From SB11 sp964584305 (GTDB lineage: Bacteria; Bacteroidota; Bacteroidia; UBA8524): a stretch of DNA of 64,000 nucleotides. Shown one piece after another: positions 1 through 8,072 of the stretch; position 1 is the first letter of the stretch, and each line of letters starts with the position of its first letter. The position numbers and the translations under genes are program-made. The stretch spans positions 1 to 64,000 of the forward strand of contig CAZOZL010000011.1 in assembly GCA_964584305.1 (NCBI GenBank), read 5' to 3'. The notes below the pieces were generated by a model. That model had not been told where the DNA came from, made no database searches, and worked only from the letters and a program-made list of their open reading frames with translations.

Positions 1-584
1 CAATTGTACAATATAAAAGAGTGAATTAAAAATACCCATACGATGGTAGTGGTCAGAAATAGTTGGTCGAAGTACAATCAAAAAAGCACACTACCTTTGA
101 GTACATGTGAATAAAGAATTGCAGCATAGAATGCACGAATTTTCTAACCACTTAGGCAATGTATTAGCCACTATAACCGATAGGAAAGTACCCAATGTTT
201 CAGGAACTTCTTTTACTTACTTTAATCCCCAAATAACCACCATTACCGATTATTACCCCTTTGGTATGCAAATAGAAGAACGCAGCTGGGTAGCAAGTAG
301 TAGTAGTTATAGGTTTGGGTTTAATGGTAAAGAGATGGATAATGAGGTAGCAAGGTGAAGGGAATAACTATACGGCAGAGTTTTGGCAGTATGACCCGAG
401 ATTAGGGAGAAGGTGGAATGTTGACCCTGTTGTTGTTTATGAAAGTAGATACGCTGTTTTTAGAAACTCACCAACAGGACTAGCTAACCCAAATGGCGAT
501 TGTCCAAACTGTCCAACAAATATTAACTTTGGTGTTTCAATTGGAACCCAGGGTCTTAAAATTAATTTTGCCTCACTTATATGA
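1..584 (+). pseudogene. Decayed RHS-repeat core fragment
   Basis: This is a remnant of an RHS/YD-repeat protein of the type common in Bacteroidota. The stretch 107-355 encodes the family hallmarks NHLGNVLATITDRK, a DYYPFGMQ motif and YRFGFNGKEMDNE. The frame then hits TGA at 356-358, but the shifted frame from 354 continues directly with GEGNNYTAEFWQYDPRLGRR and NVDPV, the normal next part of the core, and runs to a stop at 582-584. The junction fits a one-base insertion plus a substitution. Upstream, a third frame carries YDGSGQK followed by a stop at about 60, and more stops follow. The N-terminal bulk and any C-terminal toxin domain are missing, and no immunity gene follows. It is therefore a dead fragment, not a functional polymorphic toxin. 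That RHS proteins are large surface or toxin-delivery proteins is family knowledge. Confidence 0.8.
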
Positions 585-698
585 TATAAAATCAATAGGA
601 AATTTTCCAGTAACTTCAATGCTATTTTGAACAATCATAATATTATTAGAAGTAAAAATTGAAATAAAAAAGAGTATTATTAATAAACGTTTTTTCAT
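573..698 (-). pseudogene. Orphan 5' stub of a secreted-protein gene
   Basis: On the minus strand a 41-codon frame starts with ATG at 698 and reads MKKRLLIILFFISIFTSNN, a signal-peptide-like N-terminus, then stops at 573-575. The 5' flank of this ATG (699 to about 810) is a close copy of the 5' flanks of the two genes starting at 2376 and 4051. This looks like the beginning of a third gene of the same arrangement whose body was lost. The stub meets the RHS fragment around 575-600, so an RHS-related rearrangement may have removed the rest. Past the signal peptide it has no recognisable similarity to the two intact paralogs, so the lost protein need not have belonged to the same family. Confidence 0.5.
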
Positions 699-815
699 TA
701 TTTTTTGGTATATATATATATGCAAAAAAAAGGCTAAATATTTGTAAAAAAAGCCAACTTACAGTTATAAGATAAAAAAACCGCATATAGCGGCTTTCTA
801 TATTATATATAAAAG
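698..815 (-). repeat. Intergenic terminator/promoter module, copy 1
   Basis: This is the first of three similar 105-115 bp intergenic modules (others at about 2374-2485 and 4049-4160). On the minus strand each reads: terminator hairpin of the upstream gene, a conserved spacer, a candidate promoter (TTGG, spacer, TAGCCTTT), then AAAAAATAATG at the start codon. The hairpin here is at 781-793 (CCGC/GCGG arms) followed by T residues on the minus strand, and would end transcripts of the gene that stops at 820. Confidence 0.65.
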
Positions 816-819
816 GGGT

Positions 820-2376
820 TTAATTAGCCTCAAACTTACCTATTTTCATTATTTTTTTATAAAAGCCAAGCATTAGTAAGCCATTTTTATTACTTGTTCT
901 AATAGTATAGCGAGGCATAATATATAACTTAACTTCTTTGTGCCGTATAATAGCTTCTTCTGTTAATTCACCTGTGTTACTAATAAACGCTTTTACCAAT
1001 ACAGTTCTTTTATAGCTTGGTAACCTACGTACTTTTTTATCTCCTTCTCTAAAATCTTTATAATGTCCATTATAAAAAATCACTATCCCAATATTTGTTG
1101 ACAACACACTATATGACACCCCTCCATAGTTAGGGGAAGAAACTGCACTATACTTTTTTAAGTTTGTGGCATACTTCATTTCTCCATTTGCATTAATACC
1201 AATTATCATTAAGCTATTAAAGTGGTAAGTATATGTACAAGTCTGATGTCCAGTATTTTGGTTTGTTCTGCAATTTTTCACCATAAATGTATTTTCAGCT
1301 ATTAATATAGCATCTCCATTAGCATTAAAAATAAGATGTTTCAGGTCAAACCTAGTAGAAATACCCTTGCCTTTACGTATTCTTCGTGAGCTTACATAAT
1401 TTTTCATAAACTTATCCGTAAACCGTGTGGTTATGGCATTTTCTTCTTCCAAAGTAGCACTATTTAACTTTATATACACAACCCCTGATATGCCGTGGTT
1501 TTTTCTATTGGTTTTATCAGAATAGAAACCTGTTATAACAACGGAATTATCTTTTTCATTTTCGAAATAGGCTATATCAACTATTCTTTTTTTATTAAAC
1601 TCAAGTTTATATTGTTTTAAATTTTCACTGTTCACTTTGTCATCATCATCTACTCCAAGACTATATAATGTAACATCCCTATTAAACCTTGAGAAAAAGT
1701 AAACATCACCAGCATTACTTACTTTTTCGCCGAATGAGTATTCTCCATCTTTTTTAGATTTTTTACTAAAAACTACTTCTTTTTTATAAATTCTTATTAA
1801 TTCGTTATCAAAAACAGAATAAGCATAGCGTTCTTCTAACTCTTTTCGTTTAGTATAAACAGTATGTTTAATAAGTAGTTTAGATTTATCCTTAGACATC
1901 TCAACTTCATACTTCCCCTTTTTCCTGCTTTTAGCTGAATAGACATTCTCTAGTTCTTTCCATCCGCTTTTTTCATTTCCATTAAAATCGAAAATTTTGG
2001 CATAAATAGAGAATTTGTCTGTTTTTTTATCGTATTTGGTTGCTAGTATTAGTATTACATCTTTCAATACGTATATACCTTTAAGGGAAATACGATAACG
2101 TTTCTTTCTAGAGTTTTTCTTTAAACTAAAAGAAAGCTCTTTTGAAAACTCTTTTGTGTACCCCTCGCTGGCATATTTCTCTAAATACTTGCGTGATTTT
2201 TTGCCAGTTCTTAATACAAATACTCCATTATCACTGGTTTCTCCCAATAGTTTATACGTATCTCGTTTACCAGAGGCATTATTTTTACCCCACGTAACGG
2301 AAACATCTTGAGCTAGTAGTGAATTAGTAGAAAACAGGAATAAGCTAACTGCAAACAGTAGTATATTTTTTTTCAT
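820..2376 (-). CDS. Secreted protein of unknown function, paralog A
   Basis: The product is a 518-residue protein with a clear signal peptide (MKKNILLFAVSLFLF, cleavage probably after SLLAQ near residue 23). An upstream in-frame ATG at 2400 would add 8 residues, but the MKK start at 2376 fits the signal peptide and matches the paralog. I recognise no family. The body is rich in Lys and aromatic residues and alternates short strand-like segments, which suggests a beta-propeller or beta-sandwich. It is a tandem paralog of the gene at 2495-4051, of exactly the same length from the preferred starts. Shared landmarks are a VTWGK segment after the signal peptide, a CTYTYHFN-like cysteine/tyrosine segment, HYK...EG...R.LP.YKR, IIRHKEVKL and GFYKK near the end. 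No sorting domain or lipobox is visible. It is followed by a terminator at 773-797 and probably transcribed from its own promoter. Confidence 0.75.
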   Translation of the reverse strand: MKKNILLFAVSLFLFSTNSLLAQDVSVTWGKNNASGKRDTYKLLGETSDNGVFVLRTGKKSRKYLEKYASEGYTKEFSKELSFSLKKNSRKKRYRISLKGIYVLKDVILILATKYDKKTDKFSIYAKIFDFNGNEKSGWKELENVYSAKSRKKGKYEVEMSKDKSKLLIKHTVYTKRKELEERYAYSVFDNELIRIYKKEVVFSKKSKKDGEYSFGEKVSNAGDVYFFSRFNRDVTLYSLGVDDDDKVNSENLKQYKLEFNKKRIVDIAYFENEKDNSVVITGFYSDKTNRKNHGISGVVYIKLNSATLEEENAITTRFTDKFMKNYVSSRRIRKGKGISTRFDLKHLIFNANGDAILIAENTFMVKNCRTNQNTGHQTCTYTYHFNSLMIIGINANGEMKYATNLKKYSAVSSPNYGGVSYSVLSTNIGIVIFYNGHYKDFREGDKKVRRLPSYKRTVLVKAFISNTGELTEEAIIRHKEVKLYIMPRYTIRTSNKNGLLMLGFYKKIMKIGKFEAN

Positions 2377-2485
2377 TATTTTTTGGTTCAATATGTGCAA
2401 AAAAGCCTAAATATTTGTAAAATAAAAACCAACTTACAGTTATTAGGTAAAAAAGCCGCATATAGCGGCTTTATAGGTGTTTTTA
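2374..2485 (-). repeat. Intergenic terminator/promoter module, copy 2
   Basis: This copy sits between the two paralogs. On the minus strand it carries a strong hairpin at 2454-2470 (AGCCGC/GCGGCT arms) followed by a T tract, which ends the gene stopping at 2495. A conserved spacer follows, with TTGG about 19 bases before TAGGCTTT, then the ATG at 2376. It keeps the same order of parts as copies 1 and 3. Confidence 0.7.
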
Positions 2486-2494
2486 GCGTTAGGC

Positions 2495-4051
2495 TTATTG
2501 TATTTCTATTCGCCCTAGTTTGATAGCTTTTTTATAGTAGCCTAATATAATAATACCCTTATCGGTTACTATAGCATTTCGGGGTAGTATTTCAAGTTTT
2601 ATTTCACTGTGTCTTATTAATGATTCTGTTTCTTTCTCACCATCTTCGGTAATGGTAGTCATTGCTAAAACTCTTTTTTTATACTTTGGCAAGTGCCTTA
2701 TTCTTCTATTCCCCTCGGCAAGGTTTTTATAATGATCGTTATAAAAAACCATCAACTTTTTATCAGTAGCAATAATACTATATGATAGCGCACCATCAAG
2801 CTCTCTTTTTGATAAAGCTCTCTTTTTTATTAACTGGTTATAGTTTGTTGTACCATCAGGGTTAATATTTAATACCACAATTTCATTATAATGGTAAGTA
2901 TAATAACATACCTGTATGCCAACGGAAATAATGCCAACATTTGCTCCTGGACCATTTGATGTACAGTGTTCAACAGCGAAATTACTTTCAGCTAATACAA
3001 TTACACCACCATCCGCTTTAACTACAAAGTTTCGCATATCAAATGTTAATGGCACGCCTTTTTTACCTTTATTAGCTCTTCTTTCTGACATAAAGTTGGT
3101 CAAAAATTTCTTATCAAATTCTGTTGTATTAGACACAATAGGCTTAAAAGTTTTAGCATCAAGTTTTATAAAAAATGTACCCGATAAGCCGTAGTTAAAT
3201 TTTTTACCATCTTTAATATAAAAACCCGCAATTAGTATATTACCATCATTATCGAAATAGAAGGCAGATTCTACAACTTTTTTACCTTTAAACTCAATTT
3301 TAAATTCTCTTAAGTCTTTTTCATCTGTATTAACATCAAATGAGTATAGCCCATGGTTGGTAGTATTAATTGACACAAAATATACACGGTTATCCTTCCC
3401 TATCTTATGACCTCTTAATTTCGTGTATTTTTCTTTAAAGATTAACTTAATATCGTCTTTAGAGTAAACTTCAATTAAATCAGCATCATACACAGTAAAA
3501 CTAAATGCTTCTCGTGCTTTTTTCTTTACAGGAAGTGCTTTTTCAACTACAAAAAATTTATTATCCTCGGAACCCTTAATATTAAAATCACCTCTTTTTC
3601 TTTTTTTCTCTCCCTGTATTTTTGATATTTTCTCCCATCTACCATTAGGTCTTCCGTCAAAATTATATCTTCTAGCATACAGTTGAAGTTGTCTTAGCTT
3701 TTTATTGTACTTAGTACCAAATACTATTATGTTCTCTTTCATTAATAGTAGTTTTTCATATTCTAACTTATCCTTCGATTTTCTACTCTTTCGCTTTGTG
3801 CTTAGCTCTATCTCTTTAGAAAAATCGAACGATAAATCATCAAGATTAAATCTATCGATAAAATGGTTTTCTTTTTTATCAACTTTAAGAACAAAAACGC
3901 CTCCTTCTCTTTCTCCAAGCATATTGTAACCTGTGCCTCTTTTTGCTGGTTTGTTTAGTTTACCCCACGTAATATTAACCCCTTGTCCATTAATAGAACT
4001 AGTAGAAAATAAGAATAAGCTAACTGCAAGCAGTAGTAAATATTTTTTCAT
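2495..4051 (-). CDS. Secreted protein of unknown function, paralog B
   Basis: This is the second member of the tandem pair, also 518 residues when started at the MKK codon at 4051 (an in-frame ATG at 4090 would add 13 residues that do not look like signal sequence). The signal peptide reads MKKYLLLLAVSLFLFSTSS, with cleavage likely near INGQ. The mature part starts GVNITWGK, as in paralog A, and shares with it CYYTYHYN, HYKNLAEGNRR, LIRHSEIKL and GYYKK near the C-terminus. No known domain, lipobox or type IX sorting signal is seen. Function is unknown. The tandem arrangement, equal length and near-identical intergenic modules point to gene duplication with later divergence, mostly in the first half. 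Confidence 0.75.
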   Translation of the reverse strand: MKKYLLLLAVSLFLFSTSSINGQGVNITWGKLNKPAKRGTGYNMLGEREGGVFVLKVDKKENHFIDRFNLDDLSFDFSKEIELSTKRKSRKSKDKLEYEKLLLMKENIIVFGTKYNKKLRQLQLYARRYNFDGRPNGRWEKISKIQGEKKRKRGDFNIKGSEDNKFFVVEKALPVKKKAREAFSFTVYDADLIEVYSKDDIKLIFKEKYTKLRGHKIGKDNRVYFVSINTTNHGLYSFDVNTDEKDLREFKIEFKGKKVVESAFYFDNDGNILIAGFYIKDGKKFNYGLSGTFFIKLDAKTFKPIVSNTTEFDKKFLTNFMSERRANKGKKGVPLTFDMRNFVVKADGGVIVLAESNFAVEHCTSNGPGANVGIISVGIQVCYYTYHYNEIVVLNINPDGTTNYNQLIKKRALSKRELDGALSYSIIATDKKLMVFYNDHYKNLAEGNRRIRHLPKYKKRVLAMTTITEDGEKETESLIRHSEIKLEILPRNAIVTDKGIIILGYYKKAIKLGRIEIQ

Positions 4052-4160
4052 TATTTTTTTGGTATATATATGCAAAAAAAGGCTAAACATTTGTAAAATA
4101 AAAACAATTTACAGTTATTAGATAAAAAAGCCACATATAGCGGCTTTATAGGTGTTTTTT
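4049..4160 (-). repeat. Intergenic terminator/promoter module, copy 3
   Basis: This is the third copy of the module, between the cysteine desulfurase gene (stop at 4179) and paralog B. The hairpin at 4129-4146 (AGCC/GGCT arms around CACATATAG) is followed by T residues on the minus strand and would end the desulfurase transcript. The promoter-like part reads TTG, about 20 bases, then TAGCCTTT on the minus strand. Confidence 0.65.
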
Positions 4161-4178
4161 TGTTGAATTTTAGGATAT

Positions 4179-5315
4179 TTATTTTGCTAAACCCATCATT
4201 TCTTTAATTTTTGCTACGGTATAATCTACCTCTTCTTTGGTATTTTGCTTGCCAAACGAGAAACGAACATTAGCGCGTGAAGGGTCTGTATTTAATGCTC
4301 TCATTACATGAGAACCAATATCACTACCTGATGAGCAAGCACTGCCTCCACTACAACTTATACCTTCCATATCTATTCTAAACAGCATCATGCCTGATAC
4401 TTTACTGGGTGGAAATGATACACTGAGTACGGTATAAAGGCTATTCTCGTTAACACAATCGCCATTAAATGATATATCAGCAATTTCTTCCTTTAGGCGT
4501 GTAATCATGTAGTTTTTTATGCCTGAAATATGGGCTTTTTTCTTTTCCCTATCTCTACAAGCAATTTCTAATGCTTTGGCTAATCCTACTATGCCATATA
4601 CATTTTCTGTGCCGCCACGCATATTGCGCTCTTGTGAACCGCCTGTTATAAAAGGTTTAATGGTTAAACTGTTGTTTATGTAAATAAAACCAATGCCTTT
4701 TGGTCCATTAAATTTATGTGCCGCCCCTGCTATAAAATGGATATTAGTTTTTTGTAAATCTATGGGATAATGCCCAATGGCTTGTACCGTATCGCAATGG
4801 AAATAGCAATTGTATTGCTTGCACAGTTCTGCAACTCTATCAACATTAAGCACATTACCTATTTCGTTATTGCCATACATAAGCGATACAAGGCTTTTGG
4901 GGTTTTCTTGCATCAGTTGTTCTAAATGTTCATAGTTAATATGTCCATTAGGCTGCATATCCACAAAATATAATTTTGCCTTTCCGCTTTGTGCTAAATC
5001 TTCGGCGGTATGTAGCACCGCATGATGCTCTATTGGAGAGGTGATAATGCTTTTTACGCCCAAATGCTCAACACTGCAACGCAAAGCCATATTATCGGCT
5101 TCGGTACCGCCCGATGTGAAAAATATTTCTGATGGGGTAACATTTAAAAGTGTGGCAACCTTCTTTCGTGCTTCCTCTATTAAGGCGCGCACTGTACGTC
5201 CGTGTCCGTGAATAGAAGATGGGTTTCCGTATTCATTTTGCAAAACAGGCAGCATTGCCTCTAACACTTCTTTATCAAGAGGTGTGGTTGCAGCGTTATC
5301 AAAATATACTCTCAA
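4179..5315 (-). CDS. Cysteine desulfurase (NifS/IscS family)
   Basis: This is a PLP enzyme that takes sulfur from cysteine for Fe-S cluster and other thiolation pathways in the cytoplasm. The 378-residue length is normal for the IscS/NifS class. Visible landmarks are the N-terminal YFDNAATTPL, GNPSSIHGHGR, FTSGGTEADN, HHAVLHT (PLP-stacking His), the Schiff-base lysine in AAHKFNGPKGIGF near residue 200, GGSQERNMRGGTEN, and the catalytic cysteine in SGGSACSSGS near residue 325. The start codon must be TTG: there is no in-frame ATG upstream before the stop of the agmatinase gene, and the protein begins exactly where the family does. It lies 14 bases after that gene and is probably co-transcribed with it. 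I leave the symbol blank because iscS, nifS and csd-type cannot be separated here. Confidence 0.93.
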   Translation of the reverse strand: MRVYFDNAATTPLDKEVLEAMLPVLQNEYGNPSSIHGHGRTVRALIEEARKKVATLLNVTPSEIFFTSGGTEADNMALRCSVEHLGVKSIITSPIEHHAVLHTAEDLAQSGKAKLYFVDMQPNGHINYEHLEQLMQENPKSLVSLMYGNNEIGNVLNVDRVAELCKQYNCYFHCDTVQAIGHYPIDLQKTNIHFIAGAAHKFNGPKGIGFIYINNSLTIKPFITGGSQERNMRGGTENVYGIVGLAKALEIACRDREKKKAHISGIKNYMITRLKEEIADISFNGDCVNENSLYTVLSVSFPPSKVSGMMLFRIDMEGISCSGGSACSSGSDIGSHVMRALNTDPSRANVRFSFGKQNTKEEVDYTVAKIKEMMGLAK

Positions 5316-5329
5316 TATGGTAAAATTTA

Positions 5330-6241
5330 TTAATGTCCATTAGTATTTAAATTCAACGATTTTTGGGTGATATACCCCATTAGCTTATAGGCTAATTTTG
5401 CCAGTGTGTACTCACTTAATATTGTTCCCTCCATTGGGGCGCACTCTACTATATCAAAACCTACTACATTTTTTTCTTGTATAGTACGGCGAAATAGCTC
5501 TACACTTTCACTCCAAAACAGCCCATTTGGTTCGGCTGTGCCTACTGCTGGAATTACAGAAGGGTCAAAACCATCAGCATCAATGGTTATGTATACGTTT
5601 TCTGTCATTTTCTCTAATGCCGCATCTATCCAGTGTGTATTTTGCCGAATTTGATGGGCATAGAATGTATGTAGTTTTTTTGAGTGTTTAATTAGTTGCG
5701 CTTCTTCAACACACTGCGCTCTTATCCCTACTTGTACAATATTTAAATCCATATCATACACCCGTTTCATCACACTGGCGTGCGAGTATGGATTATCTTG
5801 GTAGGCTTCACGCAAATCACTATGCGCATCAAACTGTACTATGCTTAAATTTTTGTACCGGGCAGCGTGTGCTTTTACTAAACCATAGGTAACAGTATGT
5901 TCAGCACCTATTGATACTACAAATTTACCATCGTTTAAAAGTTGTGTGGTTTTTTTTTCTATAAGGGCTATCGCCTTTGCATCTACTTTTTTACCAAATT
6001 TGGTGGGTTTTAATGTGCAAATTCGCCCTGTTTTGTATGTTTCTGTATCTAATTCTTCGTCGTATAATTCTACAAATTGTGAGGCTTTTATAATAGCATT
6101 AGGTCCTTTTGCCGACCCCAAAAGATAGGATGAGGTATATTCATAGGGCAACTGCTGTACAACAAATTTTGCATTGTCATAGCAGAAGTAATCCTCCTTA
6201 TCAATACCCAAAAAATTATCTTTAGTTCCTACATATTTCAT
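5330..6241 (-). CDS. Agmatinase/arginase-family ureohydrolase
   Basis: This is a manganese-dependent ureohydrolase of the arginase/agmatinase/formiminoglutamase family, 303 residues. Metal-binding motifs are visible in order: GAEHTVT (family GG-H-S) near residue 118, FDAHSDLR near 138, and ITIDADGFDPS near 218. In addition, ECAPMEGT and a C-terminal LAYKLMGYI helix fit agmatinase (SpeB), which makes putrescine and urea from agmatine. Agmatinase is the most likely reading, but substrate cannot be fixed by sequence alone. It starts with ATG at 6241. A TAnnTTTG-type -7 element (TATATTTG on the minus strand, 6269-6276) lies about 30 bases upstream. The desulfurase gene follows 14 bases later. No arginine decarboxylase is in the window. 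Confidence 0.88.
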   Translation of the reverse strand: MKYVGTKDNFLGIDKEDYFCYDNAKFVVQQLPYEYTSSYLLGSAKGPNAIIKASQFVELYDEELDTETYKTGRICTLKPTKFGKKVDAKAIALIEKKTTQLLNDGKFVVSIGAEHTVTYGLVKAHAARYKNLSIVQFDAHSDLREAYQDNPYSHASVMKRVYDMDLNIVQVGIRAQCVEEAQLIKHSKKLHTFYAHQIRQNTHWIDAALEKMTENVYITIDADGFDPSVIPAVGTAEPNGLFWSESVELFRRTIQEKNVVGFDIVECAPMEGTILSEYTLAKLAYKLMGYITQKSLNLNTNGH

Positions 6242-6268
6242 TAACTGTTATAGTAAATGGGTGGCACA

Positions 6269-6276
6269 CAAATATA
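6269..6276 (-). promoter_or_regulatory. Candidate -7 promoter element for the ureohydrolase gene
   Basis: On the minus strand TATATTTG matches the Bacteroidota -7 consensus TAnnTTTG, about 28 bases before the ATG at 6241. I see no clean -33 TTTG at the expected distance, so this is a partial match. Confidence 0.4.
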
Positions 6277-6461
6277 CTTGGTTTATAATTGTGCTTACAG
6301 CTTATTATAAGCGGCTACACGCACAAAAAATACAGTGGCAAGAAAGGTAATTTTTTGTGATTTTTTAGTAACTGATAATAACTATTTATCATGGTTTAGA
6401 AAATATAAAATACTGAACCAAAAAACTATATCTAACTCCCGTTAAAAAATATCAGCATATA

Positions 6462-7142
6462 TTACCTAAACAAATTCCAAATTTGTTGATTAGGGGTTTT
6501 TGCAAATATTTTTAGTGGTTCTTTTTTTACTGGATGATTAAAAGACAACTCACGGGCGTGCAAGCAGATGGATCCATCTTCTAACATCTCTTTATAGCCA
6601 TATTTCACATCGCCTACTATTGGACCTATGGCGGTGGATAGCTGCACCCGTATTTGGTGCGGACGACCAGTAACTGGGTTTATTTGTAGCTTTTTGTAGC
6701 CCGATAGTTCGCCTAAAAGTTTATAACTAAGCTCTGCTTTTTTACTATTTGGTTTTTCACTTAAACTCGCTTTCGATTTATTTTTATCGTGGTCTTTGGT
6801 TAGATAGTGTATTAACTTTCCCTCGTCGTTATTCGGTCGTTTTTTTATCAGTGCCCAGTAGGTTTTTTTTATCTCGCGTTCTCTAAACTTCTCGTTCATA
6901 CGCTCTAAAGCCTTGCTTGTGCGGGCAAATACACACACACCAGAAACGGGTCTGTCTATACGATGGGTAATTCCCAAAAAAACATCACCTGGTTTATTGT
7001 ATTGTTTTTTTATATAATCTTTTACCAAATCAACAAGGGCAACATCGCCTGTTTTATCACCTTGCACCAATAAGCCTGCTGGTTTATTTATAGCTATTAA
7101 ATGGTTGTCCTCGTAAAGTATTTGTAATTTCTCTGCTTTCAC
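6462..7142 (-). CDS. RluA-family pseudouridine synthase
   Basis: This enzyme converts specific uridines in rRNA or tRNA to pseudouridine. The 226-residue protein is the catalytic domain alone, without an N-terminal S4 domain. Landmarks are LYEDNHLIAINKPAGLLVQ at the N-terminus, the catalytic aspartate motif THRIDRPVSGVCVFARTSKA near residues 60-80, and GRPHQIRVQLS near 160. HRIDRPVSG is the RluA-type form of HRLDxxTSG. The target base cannot be predicted from the sequence. The start codon is GTG at 7142, with a -7 box TACCTTTG (minus strand) at 7162-7169 about 20 bases upstream, so the leader is very short. It lies 57 bases from panB, which it follows. Confidence 0.92.
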   Translation of the reverse strand: MKAEKLQILYEDNHLIAINKPAGLLVQGDKTGDVALVDLVKDYIKKQYNKPGDVFLGITHRIDRPVSGVCVFARTSKALERMNEKFREREIKKTYWALIKKRPNNDEGKLIHYLTKDHDKNKSKASLSEKPNSKKAELSYKLLGELSGYKKLQINPVTGRPHQIRVQLSTAIGPIVGDVKYGYKEMLEDGSICLHARELSFNHPVKKEPLKIFAKTPNQQIWNLFR

Positions 7143-7161
7143 CTACTCTTTTATTATTTTG

Positions 7162-7169
7162 CAAAGGTA
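7162..7169 (-). promoter_or_regulatory. Candidate -7 element for the pseudouridine synthase gene
   Basis: TACCTTTG on the minus strand matches TAnnTTTG exactly and lies about 20 bases before the GTG start. The transcript would have a leader of roughly 10 bases. Confidence 0.5.
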
Positions 7170-7199
7170 GGTGGTGTGAAACTGAAAAACGAAAACTAC

Positions 7200-8021
7200 C
7201 TAATAGCTTTCTTTATCATTAGGGAAATCTTGCTGTTTAATATCTTCAATATATCGCTCGGTAGCCGTTTTAATATCGTCGTACAAGTTCATATAACGGC
7301 GCAAAAAACGAGGGTTAAACTCTTTGGTTATGCCCAATAAGTCGTGGCTCACCAATACTTGCCCGTCAACACCACTGCCTGCACCAATACCTATAACGGG
7401 TATTTTTATAGTATCAGCTACTTGTTTTGCCAAGTTTGAGGGTATTTTTTCTAATACAATAGCAAAACAACCTGCCTCTGCTAATAAATTGGCATCACTA
7501 ATAAGTTTTTCGGCTTCGGCTTCTTCTTTGGCACGTACTTCAAATGTTCCAAATTTGTATATAGACTGTGGGGTTAGCCCTAAATGCCCCATTACAGGCA
7601 CGCCAGCAGAAAGAATACGTTTTATAGATTCTAATATCTCCTCTCCCCCCTCCATTTTTATTGCGTGCGCTCCTGCTTCTTTCATTATGCGGATAGCACT
7701 ATTTAATGCCTCTTTGCTATTGCCCTGATACGAGCCAAAAGGCAAATCTACCACCACCAAAGCACGATACACCGCCCTTAGCACTGATGCGGCATGATAT
7801 ATCATTTGGTCGAGTGTGATGGGTAAAGTAGTCATGTGTCCTGCCATCACATTTGATGCAGAGTCGCCCACCAGCAGTACATCAATTTTTGCTTCATCAA
7901 AAATTTTTGCCATACTAAAATCGTAAGCGGTAAGCATACTAATTTTTTCGCCACGTTCTTTCATTTCTTGCAAAACATGGGTGGTAACACGGGGAATTTC
8001 TTTGTACTTATTGTTTGCCAT
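7200..8021 (-). CDS. panB: 3-methyl-2-oxobutanoate hydroxymethyltransferase
   Basis: This is ketopantoate hydroxymethyltransferase, the first committed step of pantothenate and coenzyme A synthesis, which transfers a hydroxymethyl group from methylene-tetrahydrofolate to 2-oxoisovalerate. Its 273 residues are the standard length. Recognisable segments are ISMLTAYDFSMAKIFDEA, LLVGDSASNVMAGHMTTLPI (metal-binding aspartate), VVDLPFGSYQ, AIKMEGGEE, VMGHLGLTPQS, and PVIGIGAGSGVDGQVLVSHD near residue 200. All core motifs are present and the start ATG is unambiguous. No panC or panD is nearby. The gene is followed on the same strand by the pseudouridine synthase. Confidence 0.96.
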   Translation of the reverse strand: MANNKYKEIPRVTTHVLQEMKERGEKISMLTAYDFSMAKIFDEAKIDVLLVGDSASNVMAGHMTTLPITLDQMIYHAASVLRAVYRALVVVDLPFGSYQGNSKEALNSAIRIMKEAGAHAIKMEGGEEILESIKRILSAGVPVMGHLGLTPQSIYKFGTFEVRAKEEAEAEKLISDANLLAEAGCFAIVLEKIPSNLAKQVADTIKIPVIGIGAGSGVDGQVLVSHDLLGITKEFNPRFLRRYMNLYDDIKTATERYIEDIKQQDFPNDKESY

Positions 8022-8072
8022 ATTGATGCTTTAAAACAGGCTTTATTCGGTATATTACTTGTGGGTAAGCTG

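Noticed and set aside
1..584. Active RHS toxin with immunity gene
   Set aside because: The open frame is broken at several points, the C-terminal part is only about 40 residues past the core, and no small gene follows on the same strand.
437..634. A 65-codon minus-strand ORF opposite the RHS fragment
   Set aside because: It is antisense to RHS coding sequence and starts inside the shifted frame; the signal-peptide stub in another frame (573-698) explains the region better.
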